A stretch of DNA of 64,000 bases, taken from NCBI GenBank assembly GCA_035967975.1, contig JAWQFQ010000022.1:1-64000 (forward strand). The letters are read 5' to 3'. A program made the translations under genes and the position numbers. Source of the DNA: Scytonema sp035967975. GTDB lineage: Bacteria; Cyanobacteriota; Cyanobacteriia; Cyanobacteriales; Nostocaceae. Positions 9,564 to 19,917 of the stretch are shown here, one piece after another; the stretch's first letter is position 1, and each line of letters starts with the position of its first letter. Under the pieces are notes generated by a model that saw only the letters and a program-made list of their open reading frames with translations, was not told the DNA's origin and did not search any database.

Positions 9564-9666
9564 ATAATCTCACGAATGATTTCAGATTACTATATTACCA
9601 AAAGACCTACTGGACTCAATGTTAGATTGCTGTTATTCAGTAGCTTCTACTCTTAAGGAGAATGTC

Positions 9667-12600
9667 ATGTCTGAACGGGCAGAGTCTTTATACAGGTTGC
9701 ATGGATTGGGGATTGTTATCTGTAGTGCAATAGTTTTATGGTCAAGTAGCTTATGGGCTCAGGTCGTACCAGATAATACTCTTCCTCAAAATTCTAATGT
9801 CACGACAGATGGTAACACCTTCAACATCAATGGTGGAAGCCAAGCAGGTAGTAATTTGTTTCACAGCTTCCAACAGTTTTCCGTTCCTACTGGCAAACAA
9901 GCAATATTTAACAATACTCTAGACATACAGAATATTATTAGCAGGGTCACAGGTAGGTCGATTTCTAATATTGATGGATTGATTCGAGCTTCGGGAACAG
10001 CAAATTTGTTTCTGATTAATCCCAATGGAATCATCTTTGGTTCAAATGCCAGATTAGATATTGGGGGTTCGTTTATTGGAAGTAGTGCTTCTAGTTTGAA
10101 GTTTGCGGATGGGACACAATTGGATGTGAGCAATCCCAGCGCTACGCCGTTGTTAACAATGAGTGTACCATCGGGATTGCAGTTTGGAAACCGGACAAGT
10201 GGTGCCATTGTTAATGCAGGGAACTTAAGGGTTCGTCCGCAACAAAACTTAACTTTACTGGGGAGCAAAATCATCAACACTGGACAACTGAGCGCACCAG
10301 GGGGTGAGGTCACTTTAGGAGCACTAGCGGGTGTCGGTGAAGCTCGGTTTGGACAAGCAGGCTCAGTCTTGAGTCTCAAAATTCTGGGTGAAAATCAAGT
10401 AAATAATCATACATTAGGTGGAGAGACAATATCATCAAACCCATCTTGGCCAGTGGAATTAGCTGGAATACCAGTACCGAATCAACCAGGAACTGCGATC
10501 GCCACAGGTAGTATTGATGTCTCTGGTCAAGTAGGAGGTAGCGTAAAAATACTGGGAGAGCAAGTAGGAGTGTATCCAGGGACACTCATCAACGCTTCTG
10601 GAGATAGTGGCGGGGGTCAAGTTTTGCTTGGTGGAGATTACCAAGGACGAGGAGAACTGCTCAACGCCACTGCAATCTATGTCAGTCCCAGTGCGACGAT
10701 TCAAGCCAATGCCCAGACTCAAGGCAATGGTGGTAAGATTGTGGTCTGGAGCGATCGCTCTACCCGCGCCTATGGTAGTTTCCAGGCAAAAGGAGGGGCG
10801 CAGTCTGGGAATGGAGGCTTGATTGAAACATCGAGTGCTAAGTTTCTGGATATCACAGGTATTAAAGTAGACGCCAGTGCAACTTCTGGTTTCGGTGGAA
10901 CTTGGTTACTCGACCCACGCAATGTCACCTTAGCTTACACTGATACGGTAAATACTACCATCAGTGGTGATAATGGCAACATATTCACAGCCACAGGGGA
11001 TGATGCGGTGGTAAATATCCCAGACATAGAAACACAATTGAATGCTGGAACAAATGTAACCATTAGTACAGGCAGCACTGGAAATCAAGATGGTAATATC
11101 ATTGCCGATGGGTTCGGTATCACCAAATCGACAGCAAGCCCGGTGACTTTGACTCTTCAAGCCGCAAATGATATTAATTTACAAAATTTTGGGCTCAATT
11201 CCAATAATGGTTTTCTTAATATTCAACTGCTTGCAGATAGCGATGGGAATGGTCAGGGCAATATCAACATCAGCAGTGGTGGAATTCAAACCGCAGGAGG
11301 ACAGTTTACCGCAACTGCAGGGGGTACTTTTTCTTTAAAAAGTGCTGGTATCAAAAGTGATAATTCTAGTAATAATAATGCTGCACCCATTGTTCTGACT
11401 GCTGATGCAATTACTTTGGAAAGTACGGGGATTGATAGTAATACGACTTCCGATGCTAAAGCTGGTGATATCACTGTTAGCGCTAACTCAATTTCACTCT
11501 TAGGTAGCAGTGGTATTAATAGTAACAGTAATGGTCGGGGTCAAGCTGGTACAGTCAACATTAAGACAGGTGGACTTCTGCTTCAAAACCAAAGCGGCAT
11601 TGGCAGCACTGCCAAGAATAGTGGCAATGCTGGAGATGTAAACATCACAGCTGATATTATTAAAGTCAGCAACCAAGGTGGGATAAAAAGCGACACAGAA
11701 GCTCAGGGTAACGCCGGAACCATCTCTTTGAAAACTGGTTCTCTTACCGTGGAAAATATGAGTGGTATTAGCAGCAATGCTTTGAGTAACAGTACGGGTA
11801 ATGCAGGAACAATCAATATTACTGCTGACTCTGTTGCCATCCAGGGAAAGCAAGGAGGAATCAGTAGTAATACAGAAGGACAGGGTAATGCTGGCACCAT
11901 CAATATCAATACCACCTCTTTTTCAATGAGAGCATCAGAAAGTGGTGTTTCTACTGATGCTAGGGAGAATAGCACAGGTAATGCTGGACGCATTAACATT
12001 ATTGCTGATTCCATTTTGATAGAAAGCAATGAAAAAGGTGCTGGGATTAGCAGTGAAACTCGCAGTAGTGGTAACGCTGGCGAAATAAAAGTTAAAACTA
12101 ACACACTTACACTTAGAAATGGCAGCAATATTACCACGAGTACCTTTAATGACCAGACCACAGGTAACGCAGGAAGAGTTGAAGTAGAGGCAAAATCCGT
12201 TTTATTTGAAAACGATATTCCTGGTATAAACAGTGGTTTGGGCAGTGTGACTCGGGGAACGGGCAAAGGTGGGGAAATTATTCTCAATGCAGACACTATT
12301 GTATTCCGAAATCGAGGAGGAATTGGAATCAACACCGAAGGTCAAGGAGATGCGGGAACACTGAGGCTAACAGCTAATTCGTTGGAGATAGATGGCGGAG
12401 GAATTGCTAGTGAAAATCGGGGTAATGGTACAGGAGGAAATATTAATTTAAGGATTAATGGACAGTTATTTGTACGTAATGCAAGCATATCCGCGTCTTC
12501 TAAATCAACCGATACTAGTAACACCCTCTTAGGTGCAGCGGGCAATATTGATATTGAGGCTAACTCCTTACGTTTGGATAATGGTTTTATTCAAGGAGAA

Positions 12601-13386
12601 ACAACCTCAGGGGATGGCGGTAATATTCAATTGCGCGTGTCTGACTTATTAGTGCTACGACGGAACAGTCAAATTTCTACTACCGCAGGTACCGCAAATG
12701 CTGGAGGTAATGGTGGTAACATTACTATTGATGCTCGCAATGGCTTCATCGTTGCTGTTCCTAATGAAAATAGTGACATTACTGCCAATGCGTTTAGCGG
12801 TGACGGTGGGTTTATTAATATCAACGCCATTAACATCTTCGGGTTGCAGCTACGTAGTGGAGCAGACATAGTGAAATTATTAGGAACAACTGACCCAACC
12901 AAACTCGATCCACGCCAGCTACGAACAAGTGACATTACGGCATTTTCTCAGCAAAATCCTTTTCTAAATACATTCGCTGGAAGGATAGAAGAACCTAACT
13001 TTGACTTAGGATTAGTGGAACTGCCTATAGTGTTAGCTGATGCCTCAAATTTAGTCAATACTGGCTGTTCTGCCATTGCTAGCACAATCGACGCACAAGG
13101 AAGCAAATTTGTTATCACTGGACGTGGCGGGTTACCGCCTTCTCCGGACGATTTCCTTAGTCCTGATGTCTTGTGGTCTGATACTCGTGTGTCAAATCTG
13201 ACATCACAACAGCAGCGCCCAATCAAACCGACAACTCAATCACTTTCCAATTCAGATGTTGTGGAAATTGTACCTGCTACTGGTTGGGTATTCAATGGCA
13301 ACGGTGAAGTGACTCTTATCTCCCATGCATCTGGTGCTACTGCTACTGGTTCTACTCCCGCTACTTCTAACGGTAAATGTAGGTGA
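9667..13386 (+). CDS. TpsA-type filamentous haemagglutinin adhesin (copy 1)
   Basis: 1239 residues from the ATG at 9667, which has AAGGAGA at the right distance; an in-frame ATG at 9619 lacks one. A signal peptide is visible (hydrophobic core up to SSLWA, then QVV). It is followed by a two-partner-secretion haemagglutination domain with NIISRVTG and NPNGIIFG. A long beta-helix region has many NAGT(I/V)-centred repeats of about 25-40 residues. The C-terminus has the cyanobacterial pattern (VNTGCSAIAS, GRGGLPPSPDD, VLWSDTRV). Such proteins are exported through the outer membrane by a TpsB pore and act in adhesion or surface interaction. No TpsB gene is in this window. Residues 40-530 are almost identical to copy 2, while the repeat region has diverged. 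Confidence 0.93.
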   Translation: MSERAESLYRLHGLGIVICSAIVLWSSSLWAQVVPDNTLPQNSNVTTDGNTFNINGGSQAGSNLFHSFQQFSVPTGKQAIFNNTLDIQNIISRVTGRSISNIDGLIRASGTANLFLINPNGIIFGSNARLDIGGSFIGSSASSLKFADGTQLDVSNPSATPLLTMSVPSGLQFGNRTSGAIVNAGNLRVRPQQNLTLLGSKIINTGQLSAPGGEVTLGALAGVGEARFGQAGSVLSLKILGENQVNNHTLGGETISSNPSWPVELAGIPVPNQPGTAIATGSIDVSGQVGGSVKILGEQVGVYPGTLINASGDSGGGQVLLGGDYQGRGELLNATAIYVSPSATIQANAQTQGNGGKIVVWSDRSTRAYGSFQAKGGAQSGNGGLIETSSAKFLDITGIKVDASATSGFGGTWLLDPRNVTLAYTDTVNTTISGDNGNIFTATGDDAVVNIPDIETQLNAGTNVTISTGSTGNQDGNIIADGFGITKSTASPVTLTLQAANDINLQNFGLNSNNGFLNIQLLADSDGNGQGNINISSGGIQTAGGQFTATAGGTFSLKSAGIKSDNSSNNNAAPIVLTADAITLESTGIDSNTTSDAKAGDITVSANSISLLGSSGINSNSNGRGQAGTVNIKTGGLLLQNQSGIGSTAKNSGNAGDVNITADIIKVSNQGGIKSDTEAQGNAGTISLKTGSLTVENMSGISSNALSNSTGNAGTINITADSVAIQGKQGGISSNTEGQGNAGTININTTSFSMRASESGVSTDARENSTGNAGRINIIADSILIESNEKGAGISSETRSSGNAGEIKVKTNTLTLRNGSNITTSTFNDQTTGNAGRVEVEAKSVLFENDIPGINSGLGSVTRGTGKGGEIILNADTIVFRNRGGIGINTEGQGDAGTLRLTANSLEIDGGGIASENRGNGTGGNINLRINGQLFVRNASISASSKSTDTSNTLLGAAGNIDIEANSLRLDNGFIQGETTSGDGGNIQLRVSDLLVLRRNSQISTTAGTANAGGNGGNITIDARNGFIVAVPNENSDITANAFSGDGGFININAINIFGLQLRSGADIVKLLGTTDPTKLDPRQLRTSDITAFSQQNPFLNTFAGRIEEPNFDLGLVELPIVLADASNLVNTGCSAIASTIDAQGSKFVITGRGGLPPSPDDFLSPDVLWSDTRVSNLTSQQQRPIKPTTQSLSNSDVVEIVPATGWVFNGNGEVTLISHASGATATGSTPATSNGKCR

Positions 13387-13496
13387 TTGGCAAGATTGTA
13401 ACACATATTTGCAAAATACCTGGTTCAGATTCTTGTATCCTAGTAGAGGAAATTATGTAGCAATCATAAACTATTTGTGAGAAGATACTGAGCCCC

Positions 13497-13529
13497 AGAA
13501 ACCCGGTATCTCAAAGATACCGGGTTTCT
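13497..13529. repeat. GAAACCCGG-type palindrome
   Basis: Same 15-bp arms and loop as 9531-9563, in the leader of TpsA copy 2; about 200 bp of leader before both genes is shared. Confidence 0.85.
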
Positions 13530-13630
13530 ATAATCTCACGAATGATTTTGGACTGCTATTACCAAAAGACCTACTGGACTCAATGTCAAATGACTGTTGT
13601 TCAGTAGCTTCTACTTTCAAGGAGAATGTC

Positions 13631-16600
13631 ATGTCTGAACGGACAGAGTCTTTATACAGGGTGCATGGACTGGGGATTGTTATCGGTAGTGCAATAGTTT
13701 TATGGTCAAGTAGTTTATGGGCTCAGGTAGTACCAGATAATACTCTGCCACAAAATTCCAATGTCACGACAGATGGTAACACCTTCAACATCAATGGTGG
13801 AAGCCAAGCAGGTAGTAATTTGTTTCACAGCTTCCAACAGTTTTCCGTTCCTACTGGCAAACAAGCAATATTTAACAATACTCTAGACATACAGAATATT
13901 ATTAGCAGGGTCACAGGTAGGTCGATTTCTAATATTGATGGATTGATTCGAGCTTCGGGAACAGCAAATTTGTTTCTGATTAATCCCAATGGAATCATCT
14001 TTGGTTCAAATGCCAGATTAGATATTGGGGGTTCGTTTATTGGAAGTAGTGCTTCTAGTTTGAAGTTTGCGGATGGGACACAATTGGATGTGAGCAATCC
14101 CAGCGCTACGCCGTTGTTAACAATGAGTGTACCATCAGGATTGCAGTTTGGAAACCGGACAAGTGGTGCCATTGTCAATGCAGGGAACTTGAGGGTGCGT
14201 CCGCAACAAAACTTAACTTTACTAGGGAGCAAAATCATCAACACTGGACAACTAATTGCACCTGAAGGTGAGGTCACTTTAGCAGCACTAGCGGGTGTCG
14301 GTGAAGCTCGGTTTGGACAAGCAGGTTCAGTGGTGAGTCTGAAAATTTTGGAGGAGACTCAAGTGAACAATACATTGGGAGTTGGGGAGACAGTTTCATC
14401 ATACCCATCTTTGCCAGTGGAATTGGCAGGAATACCAGTGCCAAATCAACCAGGAACAGCGATCGCCACAGGTAGTATTGATGTCTCTGGTCAGGAGGGT
14501 GGGAAAGTAAAAATACTGGGAGAGCAAGTAGGAGTGTATCCGGGGGCACTCATCAACGCTTCTGGAGATAGTGGCGGGGGTCAAGTTTTGCTTGGTGGAG
14601 ATTACCAAGGACGAGGAGAACTGCTCAACGCCACTGCAATCTATGTCAGTCCCAGTGCGACGATTCAAGCCAATGCCCAGACTCAAGGCAATGGTGGTAA
14701 GATTGTGGTCTGGAGCGATCGCTCTACCCGCGCCTATGGTAGTTTCCAGGCAAAAGGAGGGGCGCAGTCTGGGAATGGAGGCTTGATTGAAACATCGAGT
14801 GCTAAGTTTCTGGATATCACAGGTATTAAAGTAGACGCCAGTGCAACTTCTGGTTTCGGTGGAACTTGGTTACTCGACCCACGCAATGTCACCTTAGCTT
14901 ACACTGATACGGTAAATACTACCATCAGTGGTGATAATGGCAACATATTCACAGCCACAGGGGATGATGCGGTGGTAAATATCCCAGACATAGAAACACA
15001 ATTGAATGCTGGAACAAATGTAACCATTAGTACAGGCAGCACTGGAAATCAAGATGGTAATATCATTGCCGATGGGTTCGGTATCACCAAATCGACAGCA
15101 AGCCCGGTGACTTTGACTCTTCAAGCCGCAAATGATATTAATTTACAAAATTTTGGGCTCAATTCCAATAATGGTTTTCTTAATATTCAACTGCTTGCAG
15201 ATAGCGATGGGAATCGTCAGGGTAATATTAACATCAGCAATGCTGGAATTCAAACCGCAGGAGGACAGTTTACTGCAACCGCAGGGGGTACAATTTCTTT
15301 AACGAGTGCGGGTATCAACAGTGACAATGCTAGCAATAATAACGCTGCACCCATTGTTCTGACTGCTGATGCAATTACTTTAGATACAGCAGGTATTAAC
15401 AGTAATACGACTTCTGGTGCTAAGGCTGCTGATATTACTGTTAGCACTAACTCATCAATTTCACTCTTACGTGAAAGTGGTATCGCGAGTGAGAGTAATG
15501 GTCAAGGTCAGGCTGGAACAGTCAACGTTAGGACAGGAAAACTTTTGATTCAAAATAACGGTGGCATTGCTAGCACTGTCAATAATAGGGGTAATGCTGG
15601 AAATGTAAGCGTTACAGCTACTGAGAGTATCAGGCTGAGCAACCAAGGTGGAATAAACAGCAATACAAGAGGTGAGGGAAACGCCGGAACTGTTTACGTG
15701 AAAACAGGTTCTCTCATCATTGAAAGTAACAGTGGTGTTGGCAGCACTGCCGAAAATAGTGGTAATGCTGGAGATGTATATGTCACAGCTGAGACTATCA
15801 GACTCAAAAACCAAGCTGGGATAAATAGTAACATAAGAGGTGCGGGAAACGCTGGAACTCTCTATTTAACAACAGGTTCTCTCATTATTGAAAGTAACGG
15901 TGGCAGTAAAGAAAATAACAGTGGCATTGGTAGTGACGCTTTGGGTAATGCTAGTACAGGTAATGCCGGAACGATTAATATTACTGCCGACTCCATTAAC
16001 ATAGGTGATGGAGGGGGTATTGGTAGTAATACAGAAGGAAAGGGTAATGCAGGTAATATCAATATCAAGACAACAACATTGTCATTAATAGGAGAAAAGA
16101 CTGGAGTGTCTACTGATGCAAGGGAGAATAGCACGGGTGATGCTGGACGTATCAATATTACGGCTGATTCTATCTTGATTGAAAGTGATGAAACAGGTGG
16201 AGGGATTAGCAGCACGACTAGTAGTAGTGGTGACTCTGGCGAAATTCAGATTAGAACCAATACTCTCACGCTGAGAAACAGTAGTCGCATCACCACAAGT
16301 ACCTCCAATAGAGAGGCGACAGGTAATGCTGGACGAATTAAAATCGAAGCAAATTCTGTTTTGTTTGACAACGATATTCCCAATTTAGACAGTGGTTTAC
16401 GCAGCGTCACAAAGGGAACGGGACAAGGAGGAGAAATTGTTCTTGATGCTGACACTGTTGTATTCCGAAACCGAGGAGGAATTAGGATTAGCACTGAAGG
16501 TCAAGGAAATGCGGGAACATTGAAGCTGACTGCTAATTCGTTAGAGATAGACAATGGAGAAATTACAAGTGAAAATCAAGGTAGCGGTAAGAGCGGAAGT

Positions 16601-17482
16601 ATCAACATAGAGATTGATGGACAAGTAGTTGTACGTAACGCAAGCATCTCTGTGTCTTCTAGGTCAACCAATCTTAACAATACGTTATCAGGTGAAACAG
16701 GCGAGATTGATATTAAGGCTAACTCCTTGCTTTTAGATAATGCTTCTATTCAGGGAGAAACAACCTCAGGAAATGGCGGTAATATTAGACTACGTGTGTC
16801 TGACCTATTACTGCTACGCCGAAACAGTCAAATTTCTACCACCGCAAAAACCACAAATACTGAAGGCAATGGTGGTAACATTACTATTGATGCTCGCAAT
16901 GGTTCCATCGTTGCTGTCCCTAGTGAAAACAGTGATATCACTGCTAATGCCTCAATTGGCAATGGTGGTGAAATTAAGATTAACGCATCTGGTCTGTTTG
17001 GAATTCAACGTAGCTCTCGGTTGACCGATGAAAGCAATATTACAGCTTTTTCTGAACGTGGAATCAGTGGTGACATCATTATTAATACACCAGATGTTGA
17101 ACAAAACCTGGGACTCCTTGAACTACCTACGGTGTTAGTAGATACATCAAATATAGTAAACACTGGTTGTAGTGCGATCGCTACCACAGTTGATGGAGAA
17201 GGAAGCAAATTTATTATTACTGGACGGGGCGGTTTACCCCCTTCTCCGGACGATCTCCTCAGTCCCGATGTCTTGTGGTCTGATACTCGTGTGTCAAATC
17301 TGACATCACAACAACAGCGCTCAATCAAACCGACAACTCAATCACCTTCCAATTCCGATGTTGTGGAAATTATACCCGCTACTGGTTGGGTATTCAATGG
17401 CAACGGTGAAGTGACCCTCATCTCCCATGCATCTGGTGCTACTGCTACTGGTTCTACTCCTACTACCTGTTCTAAACGGTAA
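13631..17482 (+). CDS. TpsA-type filamentous haemagglutinin adhesin (copy 2)
   Basis: 1283 residues from the ATG at 13631 (AAGGAGA upstream, as in copy 1). Same order: signal peptide, TPS domain, repeat beta-helix, cyanobacterial C-terminus with VNTGCSAIAT and GRGGLPPSPDD. It is a tandem duplicate 245 bp after copy 1. The TPS domain and the stretch from about 14550 to 15210 are almost identical in DNA to copy 1, with a short diverged patch near 14245-14545. The repeats after 15210 differ in sequence and number. This mosaic is what gene conversion in the 5' half plus free evolution of the passenger half would give. No TpsB is visible. Confidence 0.93.
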   Translation: MSERTESLYRVHGLGIVIGSAIVLWSSSLWAQVVPDNTLPQNSNVTTDGNTFNINGGSQAGSNLFHSFQQFSVPTGKQAIFNNTLDIQNIISRVTGRSISNIDGLIRASGTANLFLINPNGIIFGSNARLDIGGSFIGSSASSLKFADGTQLDVSNPSATPLLTMSVPSGLQFGNRTSGAIVNAGNLRVRPQQNLTLLGSKIINTGQLIAPEGEVTLAALAGVGEARFGQAGSVVSLKILEETQVNNTLGVGETVSSYPSLPVELAGIPVPNQPGTAIATGSIDVSGQEGGKVKILGEQVGVYPGALINASGDSGGGQVLLGGDYQGRGELLNATAIYVSPSATIQANAQTQGNGGKIVVWSDRSTRAYGSFQAKGGAQSGNGGLIETSSAKFLDITGIKVDASATSGFGGTWLLDPRNVTLAYTDTVNTTISGDNGNIFTATGDDAVVNIPDIETQLNAGTNVTISTGSTGNQDGNIIADGFGITKSTASPVTLTLQAANDINLQNFGLNSNNGFLNIQLLADSDGNRQGNINISNAGIQTAGGQFTATAGGTISLTSAGINSDNASNNNAAPIVLTADAITLDTAGINSNTTSGAKAADITVSTNSSISLLRESGIASESNGQGQAGTVNVRTGKLLIQNNGGIASTVNNRGNAGNVSVTATESIRLSNQGGINSNTRGEGNAGTVYVKTGSLIIESNSGVGSTAENSGNAGDVYVTAETIRLKNQAGINSNIRGAGNAGTLYLTTGSLIIESNGGSKENNSGIGSDALGNASTGNAGTINITADSINIGDGGGIGSNTEGKGNAGNINIKTTTLSLIGEKTGVSTDARENSTGDAGRINITADSILIESDETGGGISSTTSSSGDSGEIQIRTNTLTLRNSSRITTSTSNREATGNAGRIKIEANSVLFDNDIPNLDSGLRSVTKGTGQGGEIVLDADTVVFRNRGGIRISTEGQGNAGTLKLTANSLEIDNGEITSENQGSGKSGSINIEIDGQVVVRNASISVSSRSTNLNNTLSGETGEIDIKANSLLLDNASIQGETTSGNGGNIRLRVSDLLLLRRNSQISTTAKTTNTEGNGGNITIDARNGSIVAVPSENSDITANASIGNGGEIKINASGLFGIQRSSRLTDESNITAFSERGISGDIIINTPDVEQNLGLLELPTVLVDTSNIVNTGCSAIATTVDGEGSKFIITGRGGLPPSPDDLLSPDVLWSDTRVSNLTSQQQRSIKPTTQSPSNSDVVEIIPATGWVFNGNGEVTLISHASGATATGSTPTTCSKR

Positions 17483-17596
17483 CAAATAGATCCCCACAAC
17501 AAGATCGAGAACACCTTTCATAAGCGGTTAGGTACCACTTCGTGGAAGCAAGCTACGCGTAGCGTACTGGAGGTAATCGCAACCCGTACACTTACC

Positions 17597-17629
17597 AGAA
17601 ACCCGGTTTCTCAAAGAAACCGGGTTTCT
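17597..17629. repeat. GAAACCCGG-type palindrome after TpsA copy 2
   Basis: 15-bp arms AGAAACCCGGTTTCT and complement, 3-bp loop. It differs from the other TpsA-linked elements at two compensated positions (TT for AT), so the stem is kept. Confidence 0.85.
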
Positions 17630-17693
17630 ATTGCGGCTGATCCGAACCGTATTGCTGAGTTCCGTGTTTGTTATACATACTATGACTGGTTTG

Positions 17694-18218
17694 TCAACAT
17701 TTTCTACTGGATCGGCTTTCTAGTTTTCCGTCCTTGATCTGAAACTCACTTTTTTGACTACCAGTAGGTTTTGATTTTACAAGTTGTTCTGTCTGATTGT
17801 GTTTCTCGTTGACAGCTTGCGAGTTCGAGTCCACAGTAATTTCAGCTAATCTAACCCCTGCTGAGATAAGCTTCAACAAGTCTCGTAGACTTAAAGAACC
17901 CATCCAAACAATGACTTGATCTACAGTGTCATCTGAGTCTGGCATTTCTAATTCACCTGTGTTTAGAAGTGGTAAACGTAGGTAATCTTCAATAGAGTAT
18001 TCTCCATCTAGATATTGTTGCAACTTATCAATACTAGTTCCGAGAAAAGTCGCCAACTTTCTAGCATTGTCTATACCCCAGTTTCCAGATTCATGTTCCC
18101 AAGCATTCCATGCAGATGCGGAAACGCCAACTCTAGGAGCAAACTTACGTAGAGGAGTTTTCCCACGACATTGTAAGCATAACTGAGCTAACCTCTTTCT
18201 GCATTTAAAACTAAGCAT
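17694..18218 (-). CDS. Xre/Cro-like helix-turn-helix protein
   Basis: 174 residues. The N-terminal half contains a lambda-repressor-like HTH: LRKFAPRVGVSASAWNAWE, then GIDNARKLATFLGTSIDKL. A middle part (SLSLRDLLKLISAGVRLAEI) may form a dimer or partner-binding helix. The C-terminus is polar and likely disordered. It is the last gene of the minus-strand run and 161 bp from the halogenase-like gene; it could regulate it or be independent. No target site is identified. Confidence 0.7.
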   Translation of the reverse strand: MLSFKCRKRLAQLCLQCRGKTPLRKFAPRVGVSASAWNAWEHESGNWGIDNARKLATFLGTSIDKLQQYLDGEYSIEDYLRLPLLNTGELEMPDSDDTVDQVIVWMGSLSLRDLLKLISAGVRLAEITVDSNSQAVNEKHNQTEQLVKSKPTGSQKSEFQIKDGKLESRSSRKC

Positions 18219-18379
18219 TGAGAAATCTCTACAAATTTCTAATTAAACTAGCAAATTTCTAAAAGCCATTCTGTTCAAAACACTTTTCTACATGAATTTG
18301 AGACAAACACTCTCAACCAAACGATTTTCATCTGAGGTATATGGGATATAAGACCCACATACCATTGCTACTATATTGC

Positions 18380-19822
18380 TTAATTAACCCGAGCTAAACC
18401 TAGCTGAGGGCTCGTAACAATATAAAATCCCTCAACAGCAGATTCTTTCGTCAACGAGAATAGACTATTAAACCCACTCACAAACTGATTGCTAGCAAGT
18501 AACTGCTCGCGTCCTGTCTGATCCAATTCATTTGAGAATTGTTTGTGACGAAGAGCCCAATTTTCCCCTATCCGCTCCGATACATCTTGAAAAAGTTGCT
18601 CAGAGTTTTCCTCAATATCTGACATATCTTCCATTCCAGATATCAAATTCAAAAACGTTTGATGTAATTTTTCTCTGTCTCTATCTTGACTGTTTGTCAG
18701 CTGTTGAGCTTGCCAAAAATAGGATTCTTTTTTACTCGTTTTGTAGAATGCTGAAACCATAACTAACAGACGTAAGTATGCTTGTCTGTAAGTTCTATCG
18801 TAGAAAGATATTGCTTGAGCTTCACTGATATGATTCCGTAAGACGCTTGCTAGACTTGCAGCAGCTAAAAGTCCGCTAAAAGTTGCAAGGTGTACTCCAG
18901 TTGAGAGCAAAGGATCTAAAAAGCATGCAGCATCTCCAGCAATAAAGTAACCTTGACCTGCAAATTTCTCAGCAGTGTACGAGTAGTCTTGCTCAGATTT
19001 AACTTCTGATGCAAGTTCTCCAGTTTCCAGAAACTGCTTCAAATCGACACTTTCAGCAATACCCTCTAAGTAAATATCTTTCAAGCTCTTGGAGCGTTTT
19101 TCTTTAAAAGCCATTTTGTGGATAACTAAACCCACACTCATTGTGCCATCGTGTAGCGGAATTCCCCATAACCAACCATCTTGCAGAGATTCTACAAAAA
19201 TAACTCCTTCTCTGCCTTCCAATGGTTTAGTATTTTTCCAATACCCCCAAACAGCTACATTCTGAAAGACTTGATGATATTCTCGATTTTTTAGATAGCG
19301 AGTTGACATGAGACCAAAACGACCACTCGCATCAATTAAAAAGTCAAAACATATTTCTTTTGTCTGACTTTTTTCATTAGTTAGAGAGCAAATTGCACTG
19401 ATTGGTCGCTCACCCTCAAAAGACAAACTACAAACTTCTACGCCCTCAAGAACCTTTACCCCTTGACTTTTAGCATGATCTAAAAGTAACTTATCGAACT
19501 CATCACGCCGCACTTGATAACTATGTGTAAACTTACCTGATAAATCGGAGAAATTCAAATCCCAAGATTCATCTCCCCAATAATAGTGAGCACCCGGCTT
19601 ATATTGAAAACCATAGGCGTCTATTTTTTCTCTTGCACCAATTAGTTCGAGAACTTTCAGTGATGAGGGTAAGAGAGACTCTCCTATATGGTATCTTGGA
19701 AAAACTTCTTTTTCCAGTAATGTTACATTAAAACCTTCTCGAGCCAATAGAGTAGCTGCAGTAGCTCCCGCTGGACCTCCTCCAATAACTAATACCTTTG
19801 TAGATGTTGGTAAATCGAACAT
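18380..19822 (-). CDS. Flavin-dependent halogenase-like FAD oxidoreductase
   Basis: 480 residues; start supported by AGAGGA. An FAD-binding Rossmann motif GGGPAGATAA lies at 14-23, followed by the FPRYHIGESLLP motif shared by flavin halogenases and geranylgeranyl-reductase-type enzymes. Lys75 in YKPGAHYYWG matches the position of the catalytic lysine of flavin halogenases, and the diagnostic WxWxIP motif is present as WLWGIP (217-222). Known relatives chlorinate or brominate electron-rich aromatics, free or carrier-bound, using FADH2, O2 and halide. Here the likely substrate is the aminophenol-type aromatic made by the same cluster (inference). No flavin reductase of the halogenase-partner type is next to it. 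Some proteins with these motifs are hydroxylases or reductases, so the activity needs testing. Confidence 0.8.
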   Translation of the reverse strand: MFDLPTSTKVLVIGGGPAGATAATLLAREGFNVTLLEKEVFPRYHIGESLLPSSLKVLELIGAREKIDAYGFQYKPGAHYYWGDESWDLNFSDLSGKFTHSYQVRRDEFDKLLLDHAKSQGVKVLEGVEVCSLSFEGERPISAICSLTNEKSQTKEICFDFLIDASGRFGLMSTRYLKNREYHQVFQNVAVWGYWKNTKPLEGREGVIFVESLQDGWLWGIPLHDGTMSVGLVIHKMAFKEKRSKSLKDIYLEGIAESVDLKQFLETGELASEVKSEQDYSYTAEKFAGQGYFIAGDAACFLDPLLSTGVHLATFSGLLAAASLASVLRNHISEAQAISFYDRTYRQAYLRLLVMVSAFYKTSKKESYFWQAQQLTNSQDRDREKLHQTFLNLISGMEDMSDIEENSEQLFQDVSERIGENWALRHKQFSNELDQTGREQLLASNQFVSGFNSLFSLTKESAVEGFYIVTSPQLGLARVN

Positions 19823-19917
19823 TTCGTTTTCCTCTAATTTACTAATGAACTTTTAGATTTGTAGAATCCTATCTTGTGAAGAAATTGTTGGTGTTTTTTA
19901 GCAACAACTACTCGCTT

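Noticed and set aside
9861..17328. Long minus-strand open frames inside both TpsA genes (up to 210 codons)
   Set aside because: They are mirror frames of the Asn/Gly/Thr-rich repeats, occur in the same place in both copies and lack starts with ribosome sites.
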